Positions 1 through 11,441 of a DNA stretch of 64,000 nucleotides are shown here, in pieces. Both the position numbers and the translations under genes were made by a program. Origin of the DNA: Siphonodentalium dalli. Its lineage: Eukaryota > Mollusca > Scaphopoda > Gadilida > Siphonodentaliidae. The notes beneath the pieces were generated by a model. It was given only the letters and a program-made list of their open reading frames with translations, was not told where the DNA came from and did not search any database. Positions within the stretch are counted from its first letter, which is position 1. Each line of letters starts with the position of its first letter. The stretch lies in NCBI GenBank assembly GCA_032622095.1, contig CP136063.1, positions 38,292,106-38,356,105 on the forward strand, given 5' to 3'.

Positions 1-829
1 GATTCATTATATTTATTTCATATTGAACACAAATGTAATATAACAGTTATGCATTTGACATTTAGCATATACCATGCCTAGAATGGGCAGGATGCTGTGT
101 ATATTAAAACGTAATATGTATACATAGTCATTTGTGGTTACAATGAAATTCTGAATATAAAAATAATGAGCGATTGTCTCACTCTTATTTTCTCACATGT
201 GAACAGCTGATGTGAATAGCAATAAAACATTTCCAATAATAATGAGGTGTATAATTTGTCCAGTACAGTCTGGTCCAGTTATGAAAAAAGTGCCAAACCT
301 CCAATTAATTGCAGCATGATATTTCTTAGCTAGAATAAGTACATTAACCCATGATAAACAACATATTAAAAATAAAAAGGACCTACAAATGGGGAAATTG
401 GTGAATATTGTGAAATAAATTTGTGAAAATGTGGTAAAATACTCAATTTATGGCTTTCAAGGTTGTTTATCATACATGTATAAGAAATTCCATATCAAAA
501 GTCCTTACATTGTCATATATGTTACGTAAATTTTACTATCCTGATTACAGAACAGAAAACCTTTTTCCATATGTATCAGTTAAGTATTTTTTAGTCATAC
601 ATGTATATGCCTCTAAAATTGAGACTTCATTTCACAAGACTATTCCTAATATTTTAAATACTAGAGAGAAATGAAGGATTTTCCAGTCCTGTAACCAGGA
701 TAGTAAAATCTCCAAAATAGTTTTGATAATGGAAGGACTTGTTGATTTTAAAATGTTGATCAAAGTATACACCCCCTCCCCTGTCCCTGGTATAAGTTAA
801 AGCTGTTTGGAAAAATAGTCTAGTCAGTT
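1..829. other. Gene-free AT-rich sequence
   Basis: No gene, inverted repeat or tandem array was recognised here. A short frame at 450-674 has no protein-like composition and is treated as chance. Confidence 0.6.
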
Positions 830-1250
830 TTAAAGGTACTCAATCCGAACAGAGGGTCCCCATCTCAACAGATTCCAACAACAACAATCCGATCAGAGGG
901 TCCTATATTACTATTTCTTTGGCTTTGGGGGTAAAAAATATTTGATTCGAGTCGAGGAACCCATCAAACAAAGCTCAGAGTTATTAGATATTGATTTTTG
1001 AAATTTGTTATTTACTCGAGATGAGTACTAATAATTGCCTTCAACTGCCGTAATCTGCTCGGGATGTGTACACCAAAATCTATTCAAACAGACAAGGATG
1101 GATAACTCTAAAATCAAGTGGTAATAAAATCGATATCTAACAAATCTGAGCTTTGATGGGTGACTTCCTCGATTCGAATCAAATATTTTTGACCCCCGAA
1201 GCCATTGAAATAGTAATTGAGAGGAGTTTTATCGGATTGAGTACCTTTAA
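830..1250. mobile_element. TTAA-flanked foldback MITE, family A, copy 1
   Basis: The ends are inverted: TTAAAGGTACTCAATCCGA on the left and its reverse complement on the right. Both ends carry TTAA, the expected 4-bp target duplication of piggyBac-type or other TTAA-specific DNA transposons. The inner sequence also folds back: the stretch near 910-970 (TTTGGCTTTGGGGGT and TTTGATTCGAGTCGAGG) pairs with the stretch near 1165-1215. The element encodes nothing recognisable, so it is non-autonomous. Copy 2 lies at 7874-8361. Confidence 0.85.
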
Positions 1251-1524
1251 GTACACTGGGGAAATTGATTCAGGTACATTCCGCTCTTTAAAATATTTAC
1301 AGCTACTCACAAAAAGAGAAATGCTCTTCATTATTCTTGTTTGAATGACATAATACGTTGCTGTTTGTCAACTGCAGCATTTTCATTGGCTAAGAATCAA
1401 ATATATGCATCGCAGGAAATGGGATAGTTTGCTGATGAACACCATTTTAATTCGCAGCAGGCAAAATCAAACTTCTTCCTTTTTGTTTATGATCCAAGAT
1501 AGCCTTAGCCTTTCTCTTCCTATA

Positions 1525-1640
1525 ACAAGTTTTATATAGTTTCCTGGGTATAAAATAATATGAATCAAGGACCCCTGTCTGGAAAAGCTTCGATAAGTTA
1601 TTATTGATTTAATTTAGAATTTTCTGGTATAATGTATATA
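1525..1640. repeat. Diverged arm of a family-B MITE
   Basis: This stretch contains GGGTATAAAATAATA, then a CCCCTGTC word, then GGAAAAGCTTC and TTATTATTGATT. The same order is found in the arm of the TTAA-flanked family-B elements at 21321-21827 and 57111-57658. No termini survive here, so it is a truncated relic. Confidence 0.6.
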
Positions 1641-1733
1641 CATGAATCAATTTGGGACATTTCATAGCTCGTGTTTGTTCCGTGCATAGCATGGGCTTAA
1701 TTCTATCTGAAAAAATAGTATCGAAAAACATCA

Positions 1734-2150
1734 TTAACCCTTTCACGTCGTGAACTGTGCTGGTACAGCATTAAAGTTCCTGTGCCAGTGCATTATCTTA
1801 TATTATATTTGCGACTGTGAGCCTTGCATATATAAGAGAATGCTCTGGTTTACAAGGTCAAGGTAAATATTGTTAGGCCTATGTATTCTTTTTATGCAGT
1901 AATGCTCTAAATAATAGACTTCTTAACCACAGCAGAATTATGGGTAACTTTTCAGGATTTAGTCGGAAATTTGGCTTGTTGCCATTCATTGGAAAGCTCT
2001 CCCCGAGAGCTTTCCGATGAATGGCAATAAGCCATATTTCCGACTAAATCCTGAAAAGTTACCCATAATTCTGCTGTGGTTAAGGGGTCGATTAATTAGA
2101 GCATTACTGTATATACAAGGCTCCTGATGGGAGACTGGCATACATATTGG
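1734..2150. mobile_element. TTAACCC MITE, family C, split by another MITE
   Basis: It starts with TTAACCCTTTCA, as does the complete copy at 15383-15632. It carries the internal hairpin module (GTGCATTATCTTATAT ... TATATAAGAGAATGC) and the AAGGTCAAGGTAA word. After GTATTCT the sequence is interrupted by the mariner-like MITE 1897-2109. It resumes as TATATACAAGGCTCCTGATGGGAGACT, which is the continuation seen in the 15-kb copy. The 3' end is not recognisable, so the copy is truncated or strongly diverged beyond about 2150. Confidence 0.75.
1897..2109. mobile_element. Mariner-like palindromic MITE (CAGTAATGC ends), copy 1
   Basis: The element is an almost perfect foldback of about 210 bp. It starts CAGTAATGCTCTAA and ends with the matching inverted sequence TTAGAGCATTACTG, followed by TA. 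Both arms carry ACCACAGCAGAATTATGG and ACTTTTCAGGATTTAGTC. The palindrome centre is the GGAAAGCTCTC/GAGAGCTTTCC junction near 1995-2010. TA at the right flank and CAG ends fit Tc1/mariner-type insertion. It sits inside a family-C MITE. Other copies are at 17878, 16254 (half) and 11444 (termini only). Confidence 0.85.
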
Positions 2151-2212
2151 TACAATTGCTACGGGTGCGAGAGCAATCACTCCCGTCTCCTGGGAAGGAC
2201 TGATCATCTCCC

Positions 2213-4003
2213 CTGTCTGAATGTTTCTTACTTTCACATGTAGTGGCCATTTAGTGTCATTTTATCATTCAATATGGCTAAGTGACTATGTGAAAAACTA
2301 TCATTGGTGACAAGGAAGCATGTTTTTTCTTCGGCAGAGGCATTACAGTTCAGAATTTTTTTGTGTGTGGAAAATTGCTTAGTCTATCCAACACCCCCCC
2401 CCCGGCCTGAATTTTTATTTACCTCAACATCTAATCCAATTAGTCTCATTTTATGATTCACTATGACTGTGCAACTAAGAAAACTAATATTGGCATGTAT
2501 TTTTTGTGAAATAGGCAATAATTCCAGAGAAAGTCCAGAGAATTTCTACCACAGCATCTCATGGCCAGTTAAGTCAGTCTCATTTTATCTTTCAATATGA
2601 ATATGCGACTAAGTAAAACTATCAATGGCATCAAGGAAGCATGTTTTTTTCTGTGAAAGAGTCAATATTTAAAGTTTGGAGAATTTTCAATGAAAATTAC
2701 CTTGTTTATCTTCCCCTCCCGCCTGAATTTTACCTCAATAGTTATTCTAATTTTATCATTCATATGACTATGCGACTAAAAAAAACTATTGTTGGCGACA
2801 AGGAAGCATGTATATTCTATTAAAGAGGTGCGGAGAATTTTCATTGAAAAATACATAGTTGATCTCCCCCTCCACCCACATGAATTTTTCTTACCTTAAC
2901 ATGTAGTGGCAGGTTTTTCTTCGGAAAAACCCATGTTTTTCTTCGGAAGAGGTAGATCATGCCATGACTCTCTACTCTGTCTTATTAATGCCCATAGAGA
3001 TCATATTCCACTAATACAAAACCTTTGAACTTTTTGAAGTTTTGACAGGGGATATTATAAAGTCTAACAATAACGCGGGGAATATATTTCTCAGCTATTA
3101 TCTGTTCCTTAATAATGTACAAGTTTCACAATGGGTGAATGTCCCAACTCAAAATTGCATGTTTTTCTATGACCTTTGTGACCCGATATCACAATAAACA
3201 TTGAATTATTTACCCAGTAGAAATGCTATAATTGTCAGCAAAGCAAAGCAAAATCTCTCAAAACCCGCTTTCAACATGAAATTTTGAGTTGGGACCTTCA
3301 CCTACAGTAAAGTGCATTAGTAAGGAACAGATAATAACTAAGAAATATATTCCCTGTGTTATTTTTTCGACTTTATAAGGTTCCATGTCAAAACTACTTC
3401 AAAAAGTTCCAAGGTTTCGGACTGGTGGAATATGATCTCTACGGGCGTTAGCCAGAGTAGAGATTCATGGCATGATCTACGGCAGAAGCTACATGTAGGT
3501 AATTTTTAATGAAAATAAGATATTGTAGTAAAAAAAAATTCAGGGGGTTGGGGTTGGCAAGACTTCAATTATTGGCCTTTTCACAGAAAATACATGTTCC
3601 TTGTTGCCAATGAGGGGGGATAGGGGATAAACTAGGAAATTTTCAATGAAAATTCTCCAAACTATAATTATTGCCTCTTTCACTGAAAATACATTGCCTA
3701 TTTCACAGAAAATACATACTTCCTTGTTGCCAATGATACTTTTTTCTTAGTCGCAAAGTCATATTGAATGATAAAATGAGACTAACTGGCTGTTGGATGT
3801 TGAGGCAAAAACAAATTCAGGTTGGGGGGGGGGGTGGGTGATAAACTAAGTAATTTTCAATGAAAATTTGCCTCCTTGACAAAGAATACTTGCTTTCTTG
3901 TCACCAATGATAGGTTTTTTCTTAGTCATATAGTCATATTGAATGATAAAATTAGTCTATCTGCCCATTAGTTTTTGAGGTATTAAAGAACAAATTCAGA
4001 CGG
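2213..4003. repeat. Large foldback with internally repeated arms
   Basis: The left arm (about 2213-3160) and right arm (about 3275-4003) are imperfect inverted copies around a loop of about 110 bp. Matching landmarks include GAACTTTTTGAAG, ATTATCTGTTCCTTA and GTCCCAACTCAAAAT, each seen once directly and once inverted. The outer parts contain a smaller unit (TTTTATCATTCAATATG, GACAAGGAAGCATG, GGAGAATTTTCA, CTGAATTTT) repeated about four times in the left arm and about twice in the right. C- or G-homopolymers stand next to the CTGAA word. No coding sequence or target duplication was recognised. Confidence 0.75.
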
Positions 4004-4211
4004 GGGTTATGGGGGGGGGGATGCATAGGCGGGAGATAAACTTTTACAACAGTATAGAACGAAAACACTGGAAGCAAAGCAATTTTCGGTCTAGAACTCT
4101 AGATCTGTTTTAGACGGTGAGTGTGTATCGCTTCACCATGCAGTCATTTTCAATAAAAATACATGAATAATAAAAAACCCTGAATTCAACAGATGCCTAT
4201 GAGTAACCACA

Positions 4212-4322
4212 GAAAATTCAGCTTTATAATTTCTTCATTCATTGTTTATTTTTTCCTGATTATGTTGTTTGATAAGCAACAGCATTTTAAATAAATAAAC
4301 ACTGAATGAAGAAACTCTAAAG
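4212..4322. repeat. Imperfect hairpin, possible MITE
   Basis: CTTTATAATTTCTTCATTCA at the left pairs with TGAATGAAGAAACTCTAAAG at the right, continuing into GTTTATTT/AAATAAAC. No clear target duplication is seen. The rest of 4004-4659 shows nothing recognisable. Confidence 0.55.
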
Positions 4323-4659
4323 TTGCGTTCAGACGAGAAAGTTGCATTGATATTGGATTAAAGAGAATAATACCGAGGCTCAGACAGATGGGATGCGTTC
4401 ATTAACACACACACAACAGAGAGATTCTATTTTCAACGCAACAAAGCATAACGCATGTCTTATGACGTTTCTTGTTTTCAATCGATAAAACATGGCAGCT
4501 GTTTTCGAATCGAAGGTAAATAAACTTGTATTTATGTCAATAAAGTGTTTATTTGTTTGGATTTGACATCATACAATCAATTTATTACAGATATATTGAT
4601 TTGCAATATTGGTTTTATTCCAATAGCACCTATCAAACTTATTAGCTGCAATAATATTA

Positions 4660-4938
4660 TTAAGGGCACGTATGGCCTTCGCGGTGGGTATTGCTGTAAA
4701 ACAGACATATTTTGTTCTTATACCAGTCATAAATATTGCGTAAATACATGTAGTATGTTATTGTTAAGTTTGTACGCTGGGTTATGTAATCAGGTTCTGT
4801 AACATTTTTGGCTTTTGTTTACATAACAAAGCATATGAACTTGACCATAACATACTATTTACTCAATATTATTTCTGTTTTAGCGGATGTGACTATTTTA
4901 ACAGCGATACCCACTGTGAAGGCCATCCGTGCCTTTAA
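4660..4938. mobile_element. TTAA-flanked MITE, family D
   Basis: The left end TTAAGGGCACGTATGGCC and the right end GGCCATCCGTGCCTTTAA are inverted copies. They extend through CTTCGCGGTGGGTATTGCTGT, paired with ACAGCGATACCCACTG near 4900. Both ends carry TTAA. It is 279 bp long with terminal arms of about 40 bp and no coding capacity. Only one copy is present in the window. Confidence 0.8.
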
Positions 4939-5131
4939 TCACAAGCTCTGATTTATAATGTAAAGTATGTGTTTTTGTGAAAGGCTTAATGTAGACAATG
5001 AATCATGTCAAAGCAACATACGGATCAATGTAATGGACTCATCTGAACACTCCTTTTCAGTTGGGCTCGCAATACCACCTTTTACAATATCGATTTTACC
5101 TCTAAATTCTAATCAAATATAGCAAATCCAC

Positions 5132-5301
5132 TTTATATTAATCACAGGAGCTTGGAACTTTATAAATAACTGCCAAAAATCATCAACATGCATCTGCCTG
5201 AAGATAATTTTTGGTGAACAATAGGTTGGCCATAAATAATCATAGGGCAATTTTTAAGGGAATTTGTTGATTAAGTTCCAAGCTCCTATGGATTTATATT
5301 A
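5132..5301. mobile_element. 152-bp hairpin MITE with 9-bp target duplication
   Basis: The element at 5141-5292 starts ATCACAGGAGCTTGGAACTT and ends with the inverse of ATCCATAGGAGCTTGGAACTT. It is flanked on both sides by TTTATATTA (5132-5140 and 5293-5301). A 9-bp duplication is typical of Mutator-like elements, and the 8-bp version would fit hAT. No coding capacity. Confidence 0.8.
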
Positions 5302-5582
5302 CTCAATTTTAAATCTCACCAAAAATAGTAAATTGGCAAAATTTTGATTTAGGTCGGAATAGTTTTCACAAGAATAAAAAAATAATAATTGGGATTTACA
5401 TGCAATCTCCAGATCAAAAGTTAGAGTTACCATTGTTTCCAGCCGTGACTGCATGTATGTCATATTGGAATTAACAGGGATGCTAAGTGCAGCAACTAAG
5501 GAGGCTTAACAGTTAACAGCGATTGGGCTAGGTAAAATAAATACCAGTTCCAAGCCAGATAAATATGTACTAGTATTGTTTT

Positions 5583-7152
5583 AAAAAAATAGCGGTCACA
5601 TGCTCATAGCCCGTTTATATATAACCATGGGTATATGCCAGATATAATCGTACAAAAAATATCGCTGTTCTTTTGACCGTGTATTTATCCATGGTGCGTG
5701 TGCCTGCACATGGTTATCCGTAACCTGGTGCCCGGTGTTATTGCATTGAAAGGTAATCATGTTCGACTGGTGTTGTTAAGCTTAGTGATGAGATTAGCGG
5801 TTTCTATTTCTTGTCTGGTCATATTTACTGTTGGAACTTTTTTTGAAATAGACGCACTTTTTATACTAGAACTTGCGCAACAGGAGCGCATGGAGGGAAA
5901 TTGCACACCGAGTTGGTTTAAGGGTTTTTAGAAAAACTATTCATATATGATATAGAGAGGCCAACAGAACGATACCATGCGAATTTAAAACTGAGAGAAT
6001 AAAAGGCCGTACGGCCACAGTGTCCCCCGAAAAAGTGGCTTCATTGGGGCATCAGCTTGTCTGAATAAAATAACAAGGACCCTAAATCCGATACTAAATT
6101 TCAGAACAATCCACTAAATTTCAGAACAATCCAACCAGTGTCCCTTGGAATGGTAGATAAACTATCATACTAAATTTGATTCAGATATGATCACACAAAC
6201 TAAAGTTGTCATCCGGAAACCAGAAATTGACAGGATTCTAAGTCGAAAAAGGGCCATAACTCTCGCAAACATGGGCCGAGTAAACACATATTCGAACTTG
6301 ACCTGTATTTTGGTTGATAAACTCACATACCAAATTTGGTTCAGATATGACCACACAAACTGAAGTTATCATCCGGAAACCAGAAAATTATAAGATTGTA
6401 AGTCGAAAAAGGGCCATAACTCTCGCAAAAATGGGCGGAGCAAACCCATATTCGAACTTAATCTGTATTTCAGTCTGATAAACTCACATACCAAATTTGA
6501 TTCAGATATGACCACACAAACTGAAGTTATCATCCGGAAACCAGAAAATTATAAGATTCTAAGTGGAAAAATGGCCATAACTCTTGCAAAAATGGGCGGA
6601 GCAAACCCATATTCGAACTTGACCTGTATTTTGGGGTTGCGCCAGGATATCCCCGACGCATGTGCTATACGATTCCCCGATAAGGGGCGGGCTTTAGCTA
6701 CTGAGTTGACCATTACAGATCTCATCGATGTGGTTGGCTATCCCTCCCCAACAAAATTTAGTTCTCGTCTTCAGTGAACTCAAGACCGCGCTCTTAGCAT
6801 GGGGTGCCAAGCAGGGACGTGCCGACAGGGGTGGTTATGCATGGGTCCCACCCCCAAACTGTAGTCAAACCCAATGCAACATTAGTTGGAAAATTCACAC
6901 CAAAATTAGTTTGAAATTGTTCTCGTAGTTTGATTTCCAACAATTTCTTAGTGACGAATTTGTTGTTTTTAGACCAAAATTTGCATATTTCCCTTTCATT
7001 TGAAAATTTTGGATTGAAAATTGAAATGCCATCAGTTGCCAATTTTCAAATTTTCAAAATGTTTTCACATCGGGTCGAACCATCGTGTATTTATCGCATA
7101 TACCCATGGTTATATATAAACGGGCTACGAGCATCTGATCGCATATTTTCTA
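5583..7152. mobile_element. Composite element with ~50-bp inverted ends
   Basis: The left end at 5589-5640 holds the words TGCTCATAGCCCGTTTATAT and ATAACCATGGGTATATGC. It is repeated inverted at about 7095-7150 with few differences. Between the ends lie the ~161-bp tandem array at 6150-6645, a GC-richer stretch (6640-6790) of unknown origin and AT-rich filler. Frames at 5698-5931 and 6508-6777 do not resemble any protein I know. No target duplication could be defined, so the exact termini are approximate. Confidence 0.6.
6150..6645 (+). repeat. Tandem array, ~160-161-bp unit, three copies
   Basis: Three head-to-tail units share GACCACACAAACTGAAGTT, ATCATCCGGAAACCAGAAA and GGGCCATAACTCTCGCAAA. 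The GGCCATAACT word falls near 6253, 6413 and 6574, giving spacings of 160 and 161 bp. A 20-bp direct repeat (ACTAAATTTCAGAACAATCC) precedes the array near 6093-6132. The unit shares the CATAACTC core and period with arrays at 13.3 and 60.8 kb. Confidence 0.85.
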
Positions 7153-7543
7153 CACAATAAACCACTTTACTGTCACAATTGTGACATTTAATTAGATTAT
7201 ATTGGGGAGTTTAGGTGAGTGGATAACAATGCTAAACCCCCCCGATATAAAATGACATATACACAGGACTTCGTCGTAAACCAGCGGTATCCAAAACAAT
7301 TTCCCTAGCTGGCTTATATGAAAGGAAACTTAGACTACACTTGACCACGCAATACGAGATATAAACTATACCTACAAGTCACAAAATAATGTAAATTATA
7401 TTTTCATATGGACGATGCTAAATCTGTCCATAAAATGCATGCAGTCATGAATATAATCAGTCATAAAGTTCTAAAGCGTTGTCATCCTAAATTCCAGTTG
7501 ACATCAATTAATACTGGTAGTTGTTTCAACACTATAAATATGA

Positions 7544-7678
7544 TGTCCCCAGCCTTCATAATTGGCTACGGCAATCAGCATTGACGAAGCAATTTGCTGA
7601 ATCAAACTGGGCCACGGCATACTGTTGCCGTAGCGGATTGCCGAAGCCAAACAATCTGAATTAAGAGGGCTGTGTCCC
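7544..7678. mobile_element. MITE with CAGCCCTC ends and 6-bp duplication, family E copy 1
   Basis: The 123-bp element at 7550-7672 starts CAGCCTTCATAATTGGC and ends AATTAAGAGGGCTG. It is bounded by TGTCCC at 7544-7549 and again at 7673-7678. Internal GGCTACGGCAAT and GATTGCCGAAGCC words form partly inverted arms. Other copies are at 12828-12919 and 8619-8715. Confidence 0.8.
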
Positions 7679-7679
7679 T

Positions 7680-7877
7680 TTAACCCTTCCATGACATTAG
7701 ATTCCTGAAATTTTGCGAAACCCTGGGAGCCTCGATATATATTAGAGAATACATTGGCCTAGTAATATTTACCTTGACCTTGTAAAACAGTGAATTCTCT
7801 TATATATATATATATATGCGAAACTCCCTACATGCTTTAATGTGGCACCAGTGCAGCTCCCGTCATGAAAGGGTTAA
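7680..7877. mobile_element. TTAACCC MITE, family C, short complete copy
   Basis: TTAACCCTTCCATGAC on the left and GTCATGAAAGGGTTAA on the right are inverted ends with TTAA on both sides. Internally it has AAATTTTGCGAAACCCTG, TTACCTTGACCTTG and the ATTCTCTTATATAT hairpin word. It lies in the opposite orientation to the 15-kb copy. Its right-hand TTAA is also the left TTAA of the family-A element that follows. Confidence 0.8.
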
Positions 7878-8361
7878 AGGTACTCAATCCGAACAGAGGG
7901 TCCCCATCTCAACAGATTCCAACAACAACAATCCGATCAGAGGGTCTTATATTACTATTTCATTGGCTTTGGGGGTAAAAAATATTTGATTCGAGTCGAG
8001 GAACCCATCAAACAAAGCTCAGAGTTATTAGATATTGATTTTTGAAATTTGTTAGTTTCTCGAGATGAGTACTAATAATTGCCGTCAGTTTCGTAACCTG
8101 CGCGAGATGTGTACACCAAAACACAATTCAAACAGACAAGGATGGATAACTCTAAAATCAAGAGGTAATAATAACGCAATTTTGACTGAGTTCTGGGCCA
8201 GAAAGTATTCCCGATTATGAAAAATAATAGATTTCTAAAATCGATATCTAACAAATCTGAGCTTTGATGGGTGACTTCCTCGACTCGAATCAAATATTTT
8301 TGACCCCCAAAGCCATTGAAATAGTAATTGAGAGGAGTTTTATCGGATTGAGTACCTTTAA
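7874..8361. mobile_element. TTAA-flanked foldback MITE, family A, copy 2
   Basis: It has the same ends and the same foldback interior as the copy at 830-1250, and again TTAA on both sides. It is 67 bp longer because it keeps a segment near 8170-8240 (AATAACGCAATTTTGACTGA) that copy 1 lacks. It was inserted exactly at the TTAA that terminates a family-C MITE. Confidence 0.85.
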
Positions 8362-8377
8362 GACATCAAAATGATCA

Positions 8378-8478
8378 AACTGTAATCACTGACCTTTATG
8401 GATTAGCTCGGGGATCTGAACACCATACATGAACTAGATCATAATCTAAAAGTGATCTAAAAGGCATTGATTACAGTT
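8378..8478. repeat. 101-bp hairpin element
   Basis: AACTGTAATCACTGACCTTT on the left pairs with AAAAGGCATTGATTACAGTT on the right. The inner sequence is unrelated to other elements in the window. No target duplication was recognised. Confidence 0.6.
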
Positions 8479-8618
8479 CCTATTATTTCCCTGCATATGT
8501 GAGGGCCACCACAATCAATCATATCCTAAGTGAGTGAAGACAAAGAAACTTGGTCAAGTAACATAATTAGCATGGGTGCATCTGGGAATAACTTTTTTGA
8601 GATATAAAAGAACTTAAT

Positions 8619-8715
8619 TAAGATTTTTGGCTTCGGCAAACCTTTGCCATGGCCCAGTTTGCTTCAGCAAATGTCTTAGGGTATTGCTGATTGACGTTGC
8701 CAATTATGAGGGCTG
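8619..8715. mobile_element. Degenerate family-E MITE copy
   Basis: GGCTTCGGCAAACC, CCATGGCCCAGTTTGCTTC and the terminal CCAATTATGAGGGCTG are the inverse of the 7550-7672 copy. The left terminus has lost its CAGCCCTC bases and no target duplication is left. Confidence 0.6.
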
Positions 8716-9027
8716 TTTAAAATATCAATGATGTATGTTTATATAATCAGACATCCTCTATATTCACACAATTGGCACCTGTAAGAATCAGTACATTTCG
8801 TCATACAGTTTACCAGAACGGTTCCGAGGTTCATAAACTTCATAAAAAGCTATGAACCACCTACTTCATTTCAAGTCGCCCACGCTCGTTGCTTGATTGT
8901 CATGTCATTGTGAGACTGTGTTGTGTTGGAATTTGAACAATATGTTACTTACAGTCGTTTTGGTAGTTTGAAAAGATGTTCCATGTTATTAATGTTCTAT
9001 TAAAATGGACTGGTATATGATTATAAG

Positions 9028-9162
9028 GAATGACTTGAACATCGAGCGTGGTCAATTGTTTTGACCGGCAGACTAATTAAACAAAGTCTGTGTGAATCTC
9101 ATTGTTTTTTAATTACTCTGCTGATCAAAATCTGATGACCCCAATCGACATTCAAGTCATTT
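9028..9162. repeat. 135-bp imperfect foldback
   Basis: GAATGACTTGAACATCGAG on the left pairs with CGACATTCAAGTCATTTC on the right. The pairing extends through the GGTCA/TGACC and GACTAATTAA/TTAATTACTC words. It is probably a small MITE. Family membership is unknown. Confidence 0.6.
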
Positions 9163-10187
9163 CTTGAATAATTACAACTACTCTCGATTTGATTGAAATG
9201 CATGATTGGTCGAGAGGCTAGGGAATGATGATTCAATGATCTGATTTATCATTGTACTTTATATGTTGCAATGTATGAGACAGTTATACTTTAAGAACAA
9301 TGGGCGAGTCTAACCTCCCGCATGACGTCACAGAATATGAGATTGCGCATAACGATTCCGGTAAACTTCAACTTTTTGCCAGACGGAAATATATTACTGT
9401 TAATGAGAAATAAAATATTTTTTAATCGATATCTAATAACTCTGAGTTTTGATGGGTGGGTTAAATAAAATATTTTTTACCTCCGAAACCAATGGAATAG
9501 TAATAGTAATAGGGATGTTTAATCAGATTATACATCTGTAATACCCCAATCTCTGTGTATACCAGATATGGCATAATATTTACAGCCATTTTCAAGTGAG
9601 TTTCCAGACTATATTTGGCAGTATGTGCCATTATCGTACACATGAGACCTGTGTTCCAAATTGAAACTGCTATAGTGGTGGCAAATACCAGCTGACAAAA
9701 GCAGGTGCTAACCACATGTTTTGGAAAAGTGACGAGAGGGCTCAGTTAATTGAAACAGGAAGAATAGGTTTTATAGAATATATCAATTGTGGTTTGGTTT
9801 TGAAATATAACTGAAGAAAACAGAGAACCGTAAAACTGCACATCACTACTTCATACCAATGATATTGATGTATGTCATTGGTCAGAGAACATTAGATGTT
9901 ACCAAGGTATTTGCTTACATCGGGAATGATCAATATAACTTGAGATTCCTAACAAGTCAGGGGCCATTGCTTCAAATTTCACTCTCTGTGATGATAGCCA
10001 TTAAGACGTTTTCACATTTAAATGTAAATAGTAGGCAAACAAGAAGTATTTTCTTGATCAAGTTGAGGTGTATTTTTTTCCTGAATATTTTGCTCGGTTG
10101 TTGTAAATTTTCTGGGATAGATTATTAGTAGATCAGTGAAAATTAAGATTTTGTTGTTGTAATTATAAGCCATTAACATTGTTTTTC
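9163..10187. other. Gene-free stretch with a family-A relic
   Basis: At about 9424-9527 the order ATCGATATCTAATAACTCTGAG, TTTTGATGGGTG and CCTCCGAAACCAATGGAATAG matches the 3' half of the family-A MITEs at reduced identity. Nothing else is recognised in this stretch. Short frames at 9461-9715 and 9859-10128 look like chance. Confidence 0.5.
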
Positions 10188-10311
10188 GATTGATCTATGA
10201 GCACATAGATGTATCAGTATAAGTAGAACAACATAATAGTATAATTCAGCTTTGCGGAAAATACAGTGTGTTTTTCATCTACTGATACATTGACACGCTC
10301 ATATATCAATT
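10188..10311. repeat. Imperfect hairpin, possible MITE
   Basis: TTGATCTATGAGCAC and TGTATCAGTA on the left match, inverted, TACTGATACATTGACACGCTC and ATATATCAA on the right. No target duplication was seen. Confidence 0.5.
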
Positions 10312-11441
10312 GAAAGATGATGTTGATGGCATAAGAAGACTACTCATGATGAATCATCATAGCTATTCTTCCAAAGCAGTGTATGTCAACACTGATATTG
10401 TTAGTCATAATAGCCATTCTTCCATAGCCATGTCTATTCCTGTCTTCTCGAGCTAGCTGTGCCCGCTTCACTGACAGCTCACATGAAAGTTCCACAGGCT
10501 GCATCACACTTGTATACCATGGTACAATATTTATGTCATCTGTATGCTGCACATGTACTGGTACAGTTCTGGTGCCAGTGTCAGTGCATACTCTGAAAAG
10601 AAATGCATAAAATGCTATTTTTAAGAAAGGTAATATTTAAAACGTACATTATTTATCAGGTAAATAGTTGAAATTTATACGGGAAATTAATTATAACGCC
10701 ATGGTTAATTAAGTTTATGTTTAGCATCATCAATTTTTCTAATGTTGAAATGATTAGTCGATAGTGTTGAAATGACTAGGGTATTTCATATTGGATGGCC
10801 CCCAGCCGACACCTACTATATATATAGAACGATCAAAATACCACACATGATTATCAAAGTATTCGCTTAAAAATCAAGGATCTGCCCATTTTAATGTGTT
10901 GGATATGCAATTTTTCACAGCAGTTTGTCATTATAAATTTATTAAAATGCATATTTATCATTATATTTATGGATGTTGACAGCCTATAGTGACAGGAAAG
11001 TATCATGAACATCACTCATAGGATATAAAGCTGGGTTAAACTTCAAAGTTGAAGTTATTTGCATGTGCGATCCTGACAAAGTAATGGAAGAGTCGATTGA
11101 ATTTTTTTATTTGTATAGCATTTTTTTGCAGCACTGGGTAGATTTTGTATAGCACTCCCTACCAATACCTGTCATTTTATTTTAAATTGGATAGTAGAAA
11201 TTGGAAATGGCATCCCAAATTGCGATGCAAATCCAGTTAAATCGAGCCCTGAACAGTCATAAATACTATGGAGAGACTTCGAAATAGCTTCCTAACTTCT
11301 GGCAGCACAAACTCGTATTTGATTAGATGTCCATGTCAGTTCAAGGATTGATTGGGGGATGACATTCAGCGGTGTTACTCTATTCCAAGCAGGGATCACA
11401 TATAAGGGTAACACATTTATAAACTTCTTTTATTCGGCGTA
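10312..11441. other. Gene-free sequence
   Basis: The only structure I see is a short direct repeat of a CATAGCTATTCTTCCA-like word near 10358 and 10408. No gene was recognised. Confidence 0.5.
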
